Source: an uncultured beta proteobacterium (GTDB lineage Bacteria > Pseudomonadota > Gammaproteobacteria > Burkholderiales > Burkholderiaceae_C). Taken from it: a stretch of DNA of 64,000 nucleotides. A program made the translations under genes and the position numbers. The stretch covers positions 19,562 through 83,561 of the forward strand of contig CAJAES010000022.1 in NCBI GenBank assembly GCA_903938815.1. The letters run 5' to 3'. The notes below the pieces were generated by a model that saw nothing but the letters and a program-made list of their open reading frames with translations, ran no database searches and had not been told where the DNA came from. Each line of letters begins with the position of its first letter. The first letter of the stretch is position 1. This document shows, one piece after another, positions 1 through 7,860 of this stretch.

Positions 1-249
<249 letters not shown>

Positions 250-258
250 GGAACCGCC

Positions 259-1152
259 ATGTCCATCCTCATCAATAAAGACACCAAGGTCATCACCCAG
301 GGCATCACGGGCAAGACCGGTCAGTTCCACACCAAGGGCTGCCAGGGCTATGCCAACGGGAAAGCCGCCTTCGTGGCCGGCGTGAACCCGAAGAAGGCCG
401 GCGAGCAGTTCGAGGGCATCCCCATCCACGCGAGCGTGAAGGACGCCAAGGCAGCCACCGGCGCCACCGTCAGCGTCATCTACGTGCCGCCCGCGGGTGC
501 CGCCGACGCCATCTGGGAAGCCGTCGAGGCCGACCTGGACCTGGTCATCTGCATCACCGAAGGCATCCCGGTCAAGGACATGCTGGTGGTCCGCAACCGC
601 ATGAAGCTCAAGGAAGCCCAGGGCGGCAAGCAGACGCTGCTGCTCGGCCCCAACTGCCCGGGCCTGATCACGCCGGAAGAGATCAAGATCGGCATCATGC
701 CGGGGCACATCCACCGCAAGGGCCGCATCGGCGTGGTCAGCCGCTCCGGCACGCTGACCTATGAAGCCGTGGCGCAGCTCACCGAGATCGGCCTCGGCCA
801 GAGCTCGGCGGTCGGCATCGGCGGCGACCCGATCAACGGCCTGAAGCACATCGACGTGATGCGCCTGTTCAACGACGACCCGGACACCGACGCCGTCATC
901 ATGATCGGCGAGATCGGTGGCCCGGACGAAGCCGAGGCCGCGATGTGGTGCAAGGCGAACATGAAGAAGCCGATCGTCGGCTTCATCGCGGGCGTCACGG
1001 CGCCTGCCGGCAAGCGCATGGGCCACGCCGGCGCGCTGATCTCCGGCGGCGCCGACACGGCCGATGCCAAGCTGGCCATCATGGAAGAATGCGGGTTCAC
1101 GATCACCCGCAACCCGTCCGAGATGGGCCGCCTGCTCAAGGGCCTGCTGTAA
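259..1152 (+). CDS. sucD: Succinyl-CoA synthetase alpha subunit
   Basis: Complete 297-residue alpha subunit, the usual length. The N-terminal CoA-binding Rossmann domain is followed by the ligase domain; the [10 protein letters not shown] motif holds the histidine (about residue 256) that is phosphorylated during catalysis, and [11 protein letters not shown] precedes it. A clear ribosome binding site (AAGGA) lies just before the ATG. It follows sucC by ten bases and is closed by an intrinsic terminator at 1184-1216, so sucCD is probably one transcript ending here. Confidence 0.98.
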   Translation: MSILINKDTKVITQGITGKTGQFHTKGCQGYANGKAAFVAGVNPKKAGEQFEGIPIHASVKDAKAATGATVSVIYVPPAGAADAIWEAVEADLDLVICITEGIPVKDMLVVRNRMKLKEAQGGKQTLLLGPNCPGLITPEEIKIGIMPGHIHRKGRIGVVSRSGTLTYEAVAQLTEIGLGQSSAVGIGGDPINGLKHIDVMRLFNDDPDTDAVIMIGEIGGPDEAEAAMWCKANMKKPIVGFIAGVTAPAGKRMGHAGALISGGADTADAKLAIMEECGFTITRNPSEMGRLLKGLL

Positions 1153-1183
1153 CGCCTATGTAGTTCCCCCACCCGGGAGCCAC

Positions 1184-1216
1184 GCGCCGCAGCCTAAACT
1201 GCGGCGCTTTCATTTT
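1184..1216 (+). terminator. Rho-independent terminator of sucCD
   Basis: Perfect 9-bp stem GCGCCGCAG / CTGCGGCGC with a six-base loop, followed by TTTCATTTT. It lies 31 bases after the sucD stop. Confidence 0.9.
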
Positions 1217-1257
1217 GACGATCAGCGCAGCCGCTCGAAGCTGCACAAAGGACACGC

Positions 1258-1986
1258 ATGGCTGAGTTCATGACCCCCGCCTTCTGGGTCGCCGTGGGAC
1301 AGATCATCATGATCGACATCCTGCTCGGCGGCGACAACGCGGTCGTGATCGCCCTGGCCTGCCGCAAGCTGCCGGCCAAGCAGCGCACCGCCGGCATCCT
1401 TTGGGGCACTGCGGGCGCCATCGGCCTGCGTGTCATCCTGATCTTCTTCGCGCTCACGCTGCTGGCCATCCCGTTCCTGAAGCTGGTGGGTGCGATCCTG
1501 CTGCTGTGGATCGGCATCAAGCTGCTGGTGCCCGACCACGACGACGACCACGGCAACATCCAGGCCAGCGACAAGCTCTGGGCCGCCGTGAAGACCGTCA
1601 TCGTGGCCGACCTCGTGATGAGCGTCGACAACGTGATCGCCATCGCGGGCGCGGCGCAGGCCTCCGGCAACGAAGGGCACCAGATGCCCCTCGTGATCTT
1701 CGGCCTGCTGGTCAGCATTCCCATCATCGTGTGGGGCAGCCAGCTCGTGATCAAGCTCATGGACCGTTTCCCGATGATCATCACCGCCGGCGGCATGCTG
1801 CTGGGCTGGATCGCCGGCACCATGGCCATCTCGGACCCGGCCGTCGTCAACCCCGACACCTGGACCTGGGTGCCCAAGCTGCCGCAGACGGACACCGTGA
1901 AGTACGCCGCTGGCATTGCCGGCGCGCTGCTGGTGCTGGCCTGGGGCAAGATGGCCGCCCGAAAGCCGGCCGCACCCGCAGCCTGA
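1258..1986 (+). CDS. TerC family integral membrane protein (YjbE-like)
   Basis: 242-residue hydrophobic protein with about seven membrane segments. Two internal repeats carry the TerC acidic signatures in the membrane, DILLGGDNAVVIA near residue 20 and DLVMSVDNVIAIA near residue 120. A histidine/aspartate-rich loop (PDHDDDHGN, about residues 94-102) lies between them. Family members have been linked to manganese export and tellurite resistance; the substrate here is inferred only. RBS AAAGGA lies 6-7 bases before the ATG. It follows the sucCD terminator and is separate from the kinase gene. Confidence 0.9.
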   Translation: MAEFMTPAFWVAVGQIIMIDILLGGDNAVVIALACRKLPAKQRTAGILWGTAGAIGLRVILIFFALTLLAIPFLKLVGAILLLWIGIKLLVPDHDDDHGNIQASDKLWAAVKTVIVADLVMSVDNVIAIAGAAQASGNEGHQMPLVIFGLLVSIPIIVWGSQLVIKLMDRFPMIITAGGMLLGWIAGTMAISDPAVVNPDTWTWVPKLPQTDTVKYAAGIAGALLVLAWGKMAARKPAAPAA

Positions 1987-2015
1987 GGCCGCGACACAAC
2001 CGCCGGCCCTGACCC

Positions 2016-2957
2016 ATGCACGCAGACCGTGGCCCGCTCCAGACCGGGCAGCGGTTCGCGGGCTGCGAGGTCGGGCGGCTGCTGGGCGCGGGGGCCTCGA
2101 GTGCGGTTTACGCCGTGTTCGACGAAGCCGCCGGCGAATGGCGTGCGCTCAAGGTCTTCAACCCGCAGCCCGGTGCCGAAGGCAGCGCGGCCGCCGAGAC
2201 GCGGGACCGCTTCAGCCGTGAGCTGGCGTTGGCGCGCCGGCTGCAACACCCCGACATCGTTCGCCTGCACGATGGTGGCGGTGGTGTGGGTGACGGCACC
2301 GCGGACGGCGGCGGCGACCGCAACGACGGCCGTAACGACAGAAGCCGCGCCTGGCTGCTGATGGACCTGCTGCCCGGCACCGACCTGTCGCGCTACACCA
2401 CGCCGGCCCGCCGGCTGCCGGAGCCCGTGGCCCTGCGCGTGGCCGAGCGCCTGGCCCGAGCGCTGGCCCACGCGCACGCCCTGGGCATCGTGCACCGCGA
2501 CCTGAAACCCGCCAACGTGATGGTCGACTGGGCGACCGACCGCGTCACGCTCACCGACTTCGGCGTCGCCCGCGCCGCCGACTCCGAGAACACGCGCACG
2601 GGCCTCGTGCTGGGCAGCCCGGCCTACATGGCGCCCGAGCTGCTGGCGGGCGCGCCGCCCACCGCCGCGAGCGACCTCTACGCCCTGGGTGTGCTGCTCT
2701 TCCAGCTGCTCACGGCCCGCCTGCCCTTCGATTCCGACGCCCTGGGCGAACTGCTGCGGCAGGTGGCGCAGCAGCCGGCGCCCGACCTGCGCACGCTGCA
2801 ACCCGGGCTGCCGGACGATCTGGCGGCGCTGGTCGGTGCCCTGCTGGCCAAGGCGCCGTCGGCCCGCCCGAAGGACGGCCATGCCGTGGCCGACAGCCTG
2901 ATGGACATTCGCACGCGCCTGCTGGAGAGCCCCGCGGGTCGAATGTCACGCGGCTGA
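2016..2957 (+). CDS. Hanks-type serine/threonine protein kinase
   Basis: 313-residue cytosolic kinase domain without a membrane segment or sensor domain. Visible motifs: glycine loop GAGASSAVY (24-32), ATP lysine in ALKVF (K46), catalytic HRDLKPANV (160-168), DFG (181-183), and APE (about 206-208). A Gly/Asp/Asn-rich stretch at about residues 87-110 interrupts the N-lobe and looks like an unstructured insertion. The next two genes encode a PP2C phosphatase and an FHA phosphothreonine-binding protein, so kinase, phosphatase and reader form one signalling set. Confidence 0.95.
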   Translation: MHADRGPLQTGQRFAGCEVGRLLGAGASSAVYAVFDEAAGEWRALKVFNPQPGAEGSAAAETRDRFSRELALARRLQHPDIVRLHDGGGGVGDGTADGGGDRNDGRNDRSRAWLLMDLLPGTDLSRYTTPARRLPEPVALRVAERLARALAHAHALGIVHRDLKPANVMVDWATDRVTLTDFGVARAADSENTRTGLVLGSPAYMAPELLAGAPPTAASDLYALGVLLFQLLTARLPFDSDALGELLRQVAQQPAPDLRTLQPGLPDDLAALVGALLAKAPSARPKDGHAVADSLMDIRTRLLESPAGRMSRG

Positions 2958-3040
2958 CCGGCGTGCACCCTCGCGGGATGGGGCTCCCCCGGGTTTCCGT
3001 TGCACAATCGCCCCCCACGCCAGAGTCAGATCGTTCATTC

Positions 3041-3832
3041 GTGTCCTTCACCATCGAGCTTCAGGCCGCCGTCGACGCCGGACGCGCACGCAGCAACAAC
3101 GAGGACTCCGTCGCCATCGACGCAGACACCTCGTTGGCCGTGCTGGCCGATGGCATGGGCGGCTACAACGCCGGCGAAGTGGCCAGCAACATGGCCACCT
3201 CGTTCATCCGTGCCGAACTCGGCCGCTGGCTGCGCGAAGCCAGCGCGCAGGCGTCCGACCAGGACGTGCGCCGCGCGATGGACATCTGCGTGGACAACGC
3301 CAACCGTGCCATCTTCAACGCCTCCAACGCCAACCCGCAGTACGCCGGCATGGGCACCACGCTGGTGGTGGCCGTCTTCCGCGACGGCCGGCTGCTGGTG
3401 GGGCACGTGGGCGATTCGCGCGCCTACCGCCTGCGGGGCGGCCGCCTGCAGCAGATCACGCGGGATCACTCGCTGCTGCAGGAACAGATAGACGCCGGGC
3501 TGATCACGCCCGAGCAGGCCGCGTTTTCGGCCAACAAGAATCTGGTCACGCGCGCCGTCGGCGTCGAGGACACCGTGCTGCTGGAAACCCACCAGCACGA
3601 CGTGCAACCCGGCGACCTGTACCTGCTGTGTTCCGACGGTCTGTCGGACATGCTGGACGACGGCGCCATCGGGCAGTTGATGCAGTCGGTGGACTCGTTG
3701 GAATCCGGCTGCAAGTCGCTGATCGATGCCGCCAACGATGCGGGCGGAAAGGATAATATCTCGGTGATCCTGGTGCGCGCAGCCGGCGGCACCTCGACAC
3801 CGGCGCGTTCATGGTGGCCATTCCGGCGCTGA
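3041..3832 (+). CDS. PP2C-type serine/threonine protein phosphatase
   Basis: About 263 residues from the GTG at 3041; an upstream ATG at 2963 would add 26 residues lacking family features. Metal-binding PP2C motifs are all present: RSNNED near residue 17, LADGMGG near 36, GDSRAYRLR near 125, SDGLSDML near 200 and KDNISVIL near the end. The protein should remove phosphate from Ser/Thr residues, most likely those modified by the kinase encoded immediately upstream. No membrane segment. Confidence 0.93.
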   Translation: MSFTIELQAAVDAGRARSNNEDSVAIDADTSLAVLADGMGGYNAGEVASNMATSFIRAELGRWLREASAQASDQDVRRAMDICVDNANRAIFNASNANPQYAGMGTTLVVAVFRDGRLLVGHVGDSRAYRLRGGRLQQITRDHSLLQEQIDAGLITPEQAAFSANKNLVTRAVGVEDTVLLETHQHDVQPGDLYLLCSDGLSDMLDDGAIGQLMQSVDSLESGCKSLIDAANDAGGKDNISVILVRAAGGTSTPARSWWPFRR

Positions 3833-3893
3833 CCGGCGGCCTGGAGGCAAGCATGCGCCGGTCCGAGCTGCGCGTGCATTGACGGGGATACGA

Positions 3894-4580
3894 ATGGGCA
3901 AGCTGGTGGTTTCGCTCGACGGGGTCGTGATCAAGGAAGTCCAGATCACGAAGGACAAGACGACGCTCGGCCGACGGCCTTACAACGACATCGTCATCGA
4001 CAACCTGGCGGTGAGCGGTGAGCATGCCGTGTTGCAGATGGTGGGTGCGGACGTCTTCATCGAAGACCTCAACAGCACCAACGGCACCTACATCAACGGC
4101 AAGGCGATCAAGAAGCAGCTGCTCGCGCACAACGATACCGTCGAGATCGGCAAGTACAAGATCAAGTACCTGGTCGACGAGAGCGGCGACTACGAGAAGA
4201 CGATGATCATGCGCCCCGGCGCCGCGGCGGCCACGCCCGGCATGGGCGGCAGCTCGTTCGCGGCGTCGAACTTCGGCGCATTGGGTGGTGGCAGTGCGCC
4301 CGCACCCGCGCCTTCGCTGCAGCCGGCGTCCATCAAGGTGCTCAACGGCGCCGCGGCGGGCCGTGAAGTGGCCCTGACCAAGGTGGTCACCACCGTGGGC
4401 AAGCCCGGCGTGCAGGTGGCTTCCATCACCCGGCGCCCCGGCGGCTATGCGTTCGCGCACGTCGAAGGCAGCTCGCGCCCCAGCGTCAACGGCGTGCCGC
4501 TGACCACCGATTCCATCCCCCTGCGCAACGGCGACGTCATCGAACTCGCCGGAACGCAGATGCAGTTCATCCACCCCTAG
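3894..4580 (+). CDS. FHA domain protein
   Basis: 228 residues from the ATG at 3894, which has a purine-rich RBS (ACGGGGAT) a few bases upstream. The N-terminal FHA domain (about residues 20-85) shows the phosphothreonine-binding pattern LGRRPYNDIVI, SGEHAVL and NSTNGTYING. An Ala/Gly/Pro linker follows, then a second, diverged FHA-like region (about 145-228, ending GTQMQFIHP). It probably recognises products of the neighbouring kinase. The partner proteins are not evident from the window. Confidence 0.9.
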   Translation: MGKLVVSLDGVVIKEVQITKDKTTLGRRPYNDIVIDNLAVSGEHAVLQMVGADVFIEDLNSTNGTYINGKAIKKQLLAHNDTVEIGKYKIKYLVDESGDYEKTMIMRPGAAAATPGMGGSSFAASNFGALGGGSAPAPAPSLQPASIKVLNGAAAGREVALTKVVTTVGKPGVQVASITRRPGGYAFAHVEGSSRPSVNGVPLTTDSIPLRNGDVIELAGTQMQFIHP

Positions 4581-4591
4581 TTTGATCCCGC

Positions 4592-4619
4592 GCGCCGGCG
4601 CTGATCCAGGCGCCGGCGC
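4592..4619 (+). other. Strong GC hairpin after the FHA gene
   Basis: Nine-base inverted repeat GCGCCGGCG / CGCCGGCGC with a ten-base loop, 11 bases beyond the FHA stop. There is no T-run, so it is at best a weak terminator or an mRNA 3'-end stabiliser. The rest of 4581-4775 shows nothing else recognisable. Confidence 0.4.
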
Positions 4620-4775
4620 CCGTCGCCACACGCCCGGCCTGCAAGGCACGGCGCGGGGCGCCGGACGGCCGGGCACCCCGGTGCCCCCCCGCGTGACGCG
4701 CTTCACGTACCTCCCTCCCCTGGGGCGACGGGTTGGCCCGCCTCGGACCACAATGCCCCGAGGAGTCCACCCCCC

Positions 4776-5609
4776 ATGCAGATCCGCGTCCTCGGCTGCT
4801 CCGGTTCCATCGCGGCCGGTTGCCGAACCACATCCTTCCTGATCGGCCACGACGTTCTCGTCGACGCCGGCACCGGCGTGGGCGACCTGACGCTCGACGA
4901 GATGGCGGCCATCGACCACATCGTGGTCAGCCACTCGCACCTGGACCACGTGCTCTCCATCGGCCTGCTGGCCGACAGCGTCACGCGCAAGCGCGAGGCC
5001 CGGCAACGGCCCCCCGTGCAGGTACACGCGCTGCCCGAGACGATTGACGCCCTGCGCCGGCACGTCTTCAACGGCGTGATCTGGCCCGATTTCACACGGC
5101 TGCCGAGCGCCGAGCACCCCATCCTGGCCTTCGTGCCCTTCGCCGTCGGCGAGGTGCTGTCGCTCGGCGGGCAGCGGGTGGAAGTGCTGCCCGCCTCGCA
5201 CACCGTGCCGGCGGTCGGCTTCGCGGCCATCGGCCCGGACGGCGGCTGCTGGGTCTTCACGGGCGACACCGGCCCCAACGCGGCGCTGTGGGCGCGCCTG
5301 GCCGAACTCGACGTCCGCATGCTCGTCATCGAGACGGCCTTCCGCAACGACGAACGCCCGCTGGCCAACATCAGCCGGCACCTGTGCCCCTCGCTGCTGG
5401 AGGGAGAGCTCGCGTCGCTGCCCCGGCCCACCGACGTGTACATCACGCACATCAAGCCGGGCGAACAGGAAGCCGTGATGGCCGAGATCGGCCGCCAGCA
5501 GAGCCCGCACCGCATCCACACCCTGGCATCGGGCCAGGTGCTGGTGATGGACGCCGCAGTGGCTACCGGCGTGGGCGTGGGCGTGGGCGCCGACGCGCCC
5601 GCGCGCTGA
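4776..5609 (+). CDS. Metallo-beta-lactamase-fold 3',5'-cyclic-nucleotide phosphodiesterase
   Basis: 277 residues resembling class II cyclic-nucleotide phosphodiesterases (CpdP/PDE1-type). The di-zinc site is visible as HSHLDH (H53, H55, D57, H58), with further ligands in ASHTVPAVG and FTGDTGPN and a late histidine in YITHIKPGEQ. The N-terminus MQIRVLGCSGSIAAGCRTTSF is typical of the class. The expected activity is hydrolysis of cAMP or cGMP; an RNase Z-like role is less likely. The C-terminal tail is a simple Val-Gly repeat encoded by GTGGGC units. It follows the kinase/phosphatase/FHA set but is not overlapped with it. Confidence 0.8.
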   Translation: MQIRVLGCSGSIAAGCRTTSFLIGHDVLVDAGTGVGDLTLDEMAAIDHIVVSHSHLDHVLSIGLLADSVTRKREARQRPPVQVHALPETIDALRRHVFNGVIWPDFTRLPSAEHPILAFVPFAVGEVLSLGGQRVEVLPASHTVPAVGFAAIGPDGGCWVFTGDTGPNAALWARLAELDVRMLVIETAFRNDERPLANISRHLCPSLLEGELASLPRPTDVYITHIKPGEQEAVMAEIGRQQSPHRIHTLASGQVLVMDAAVATGVGVGVGADAPAR

Positions 5610-5620
5610 GCGACGTTTTT

Positions 5621-5686
5621 TGTCACTAGCGGCCCCCTGGCGCCGCCCGATGTGACCAGGCCTGTCAACCAACGTGCGGATGTCAC
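5621..5686 (+). promoter_or_regulatory. TGTCA-type half-sites upstream of pilA (candidate PilR enhancer)
   Basis: TGTCA occurs at 5621, 5663 and 5681, and TGTGAC at 5651, in the 100 bp upstream of a sigma-54 promoter. PilR of Pseudomonas binds TGTC-containing sites in the pilA upstream region. The assignment here is by analogy. Confidence 0.45.
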
Positions 5687-5707
5687 GCCAGACCCCCCGG
5701 AATAGGC

Positions 5708-5723
5708 TGGCACGACCCCTGCA
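5708..5723 (+). promoter_or_regulatory. Sigma-54 promoter of pilA
   Basis: TGGCACGACCCCTGCA matches the RpoN consensus, with GG (5709-5710) and GC (5721-5722) at the required -24/-12 spacing. The predicted start is near 5734, leaving a leader of about 38 bases before the pilA ATG. Pilin genes in many proteobacteria use sigma-54 with PilS/PilR. Confidence 0.85.
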
Positions 5724-5771
5724 TTCAGGGGGAGTGTTCTCACCCCCAACTGTCACTCACGGAGCTCCACC

Positions 5772-6221
5772 ATGAACATGAAGCGTGTCCAGCAAGGTTT
5801 CACCCTGATCGAACTGATGATCGTCGTTGCGATCATCGGCATCCTGGCCGCCGTCGCACTGCCGGCGTATCAGGACTACACGAAGCGCGCCAAAGTGACG
5901 GAAGCCATTGGCTTCATGGCCGCAGCCAAGACCGGCGTCTCCGAAGCCTATGCTTCCGGCAACACCCTGACCGGCATCGACAACGCCAAGGCTGGCCTGG
6001 GCGCAGCCGCGGATGTCACGTCAAACGTCGTCACGTCCGTCACCGTGACCGATGGCGTCATCGTCGCTGTGATCCGGAACGTCGATAGCGCCTGCGACGG
6101 CGATGCAATCACGCTGACCCCGACCGTTGGCACGGGCGACTCGCTCACTTGGGCTGGCACTGCTGCTGCTGACTGCCAGAAGTTCGTTCCTGCCAACTTC
6201 CGCGGCGCCACTGGCACCTGA
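5772..6221 (+). CDS. pilA: Type IV pilin major subunit
   Basis: 149-residue prepilin. The short basic leader MNMKRVQQG is followed by F10, so prepilin peptidase PilD should cut between G9 and F10 and methylate the new N-terminus. The conserved glutamate at mature position 5 is present (FTLIE), followed by the hydrophobic helix to about residue 35. Two C-terminal cysteines (in SACDGD and ADCQKF) can form the pilin D-loop disulfide. It is expressed from the sigma-54 promoter at 5708 and closed by the terminator at 6263. Glycosyltransfer-type genes follow directly. Confidence 0.96.
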   Translation: MNMKRVQQGFTLIELMIVVAIIGILAAVALPAYQDYTKRAKVTEAIGFMAAAKTGVSEAYASGNTLTGIDNAKAGLGAAADVTSNVVTSVTVTDGVIVAVIRNVDSACDGDAITLTPTVGTGDSLTWAGTAAADCQKFVPANFRGATGT

Positions 6222-6262
6222 CCGACTAGATTGTCAGACGCGATGTTCGCGTCTCAAGGTTG

Positions 6263-6294
6263 AAGAGGGCTGCAGAATGCAGCCCTCTTTTTTT
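6263..6294 (+). terminator. Rho-independent terminator of pilA
   Basis: Near-perfect stem AAGAGGGCTGCA / TGCAGCCCTCTT with loop GAA, running into seven T residues, 41 bases after the pilA stop. Confidence 0.95.
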
Positions 6295-6386
6295 GCCTTC
6301 GGCACGAGGGGCGCGACCGGTGGATTGACAGGGACAGTACAAGGCATCATGGCTTCGCCGGTCTGGTTGCAGCCCTTCAAACACCA

Positions 6387-7769
6387 ATGACACAACAATT
6401 GCATCCCTGGATCGCCAGGACTGTAGTGGCGATGACGATCGCGTACATCGCATTGGTTCCCCTGTGCCTGCCGTCGATATACACCGGTCGCAGCTTTGAC
6501 GCGGCTCGGGCACTACAGGTATTGCTGATGGGAGCATGCGCCGCTGCCCTTGTGACGTCGGTGCGCCATACATACCTACCCCGATCAGCTCTGGTACTGC
6601 TTGGGGCGGTCAGTATCAGCGTCCTTCTCGCCGAGAGTTGGGGCATGGCACTTCGTGAGGTAGCCGGGTGGGGCGGTCTGATCGCAGTAGCGTGGTTTAC
6701 GTCGCGCAGTATCAAGGCAGAGCAGCTTCAGTGGGCAACGGTCGCAGGTGTGGGCCTCCATGCGGCAGTCGTACTATTGCTTGGCATAAGCACGTATTCC
6801 ATCGGCATGGCCGTGGGACGTGAGGACCTGTTCATCGGCTATGACAATCGGCGTCATCTAAATCATGTCCAGACAGTTGCCATTCCGCTCTTGGCGCTGG
6901 CTGGACTGACGACCAAGAGTGCGCTTCTCAGACGACTGGCATGGGTGAGCCTCTCGATGAGCTTTTCGCTACTGGCTCTGAGTGCCGGAAGGGCAACCGC
7001 AATATCAATCTTTCTTGGCTTGGCGATTGCCATCGTGGTATCTCCTGATAGAGCTTCAGCTCTGACAAGATTTGTTCTTAAAGGTGCAGCGACGGGTTTG
7101 GCGATCTACTTGTTGGCCTTTGTATTCTTGCCGATATTGCTGGGGGTCAAACTTGAGGCAAGCACCGACCTCGCAGCCAGCAGACTGATGGGCGATCAAT
7201 CACGATTGTTTCTCTGGAGAGAAGCAGTAGATGCGTGGACAAAGAACCCTTGGTTTGGCGTCGGCCCAATGCACCTTGCGCATCAATTCAATGGCAAGGC
7301 TGCTCATCCTCATAACTTCCCGCTTCAAATGTTGGCTGAGTGGGGCGTTATCGCAGCGTCAACCGCACTGTTGTGGCTGGTCTCGGCAGGAAGGCACCTG
7401 CTGGCGCGCATTCGTGCTGCCGAGGGTCTGACCGGGAATGCAGGCTCTGCACTGGCCATGGTGTGGGTCGCCGTTATCGTCGACGCTTGCTTTTCAGGCA
7501 ATCTGGTGCTGCCAGTGTCACAGGTTTGGATCGCGATAGCAGCTGGATGGACCTGGAAGGTGAGCCGCGAGGAGAACACCAATGCGCGCCCAGAAGCTCG
7601 CACGGGAATCATCCTGATAACCACCGTGGTCGTCTTGCTGCTCCCCCTCTGGCTTGCAGCGACTGTGGCTGCGGAATGGCCAGACCTACAGGAGCAACAA
7701 GAACTAGTCGCCGAGAAGTTTGCCAGCGAACGCTTGCATCCGCGCTTTTGGTCTCACGGCTGGTTCTGA
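6387..7769 (+). CDS. O-antigen ligase/Wzy-type membrane protein, candidate pilin glycan ligase
   Basis: 460 residues with about eleven to twelve membrane segments and a C-terminal periplasmic-loop motif (WGVGPMHLAH and HPHNFPLQMLAEWG region, about residues 285-320) characteristic of the Wzy_C/O-antigen ligase superfamily. Its place directly after pilA suggests a pilin oligosaccharyltransferase (TfpO/PglL role), which is inference. Codon use is visibly less GC-rich than all neighbours (frequent ATA, CTA, TTG and A/T third positions), suggesting acquisition by transfer. A TTGACA hexamer at 6325-6330 could be a -35 element, but no good -10 follows. Confidence 0.75.
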   Translation: MTQQLHPWIARTVVAMTIAYIALVPLCLPSIYTGRSFDAARALQVLLMGACAAALVTSVRHTYLPRSALVLLGAVSISVLLAESWGMALREVAGWGGLIAVAWFTSRSIKAEQLQWATVAGVGLHAAVVLLLGISTYSIGMAVGREDLFIGYDNRRHLNHVQTVAIPLLALAGLTTKSALLRRLAWVSLSMSFSLLALSAGRATAISIFLGLAIAIVVSPDRASALTRFVLKGAATGLAIYLLAFVFLPILLGVKLEASTDLAASRLMGDQSRLFLWREAVDAWTKNPWFGVGPMHLAHQFNGKAAHPHNFPLQMLAEWGVIAASTALLWLVSAGRHLLARIRAAEGLTGNAGSALAMVWVAVIVDACFSGNLVLPVSQVWIAIAAGWTWKVSREENTNARPEARTGIILITTVVVLLLPLWLAATVAAEWPDLQEQQELVAEKFASERLHPRFWSHGWF

Positions 7770-7860
7770 ACATCAGAGACAGTCAACTCCGATCAGAAAC
7801 GGTAGAGCCACCAGAACCTCCCGGCAGCGGACAATTCCGCCAACTACCGGACCCCCGCGA

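Noticed and set aside
1194..2882. Long open frame on the minus strand over the TerC and kinase genes (562 codons)
   Set aside because: It is antisense to two well-supported genes and its translation is Arg/Gly/Ala-rich without any domain, as expected for a shadow frame in GC-rich DNA.
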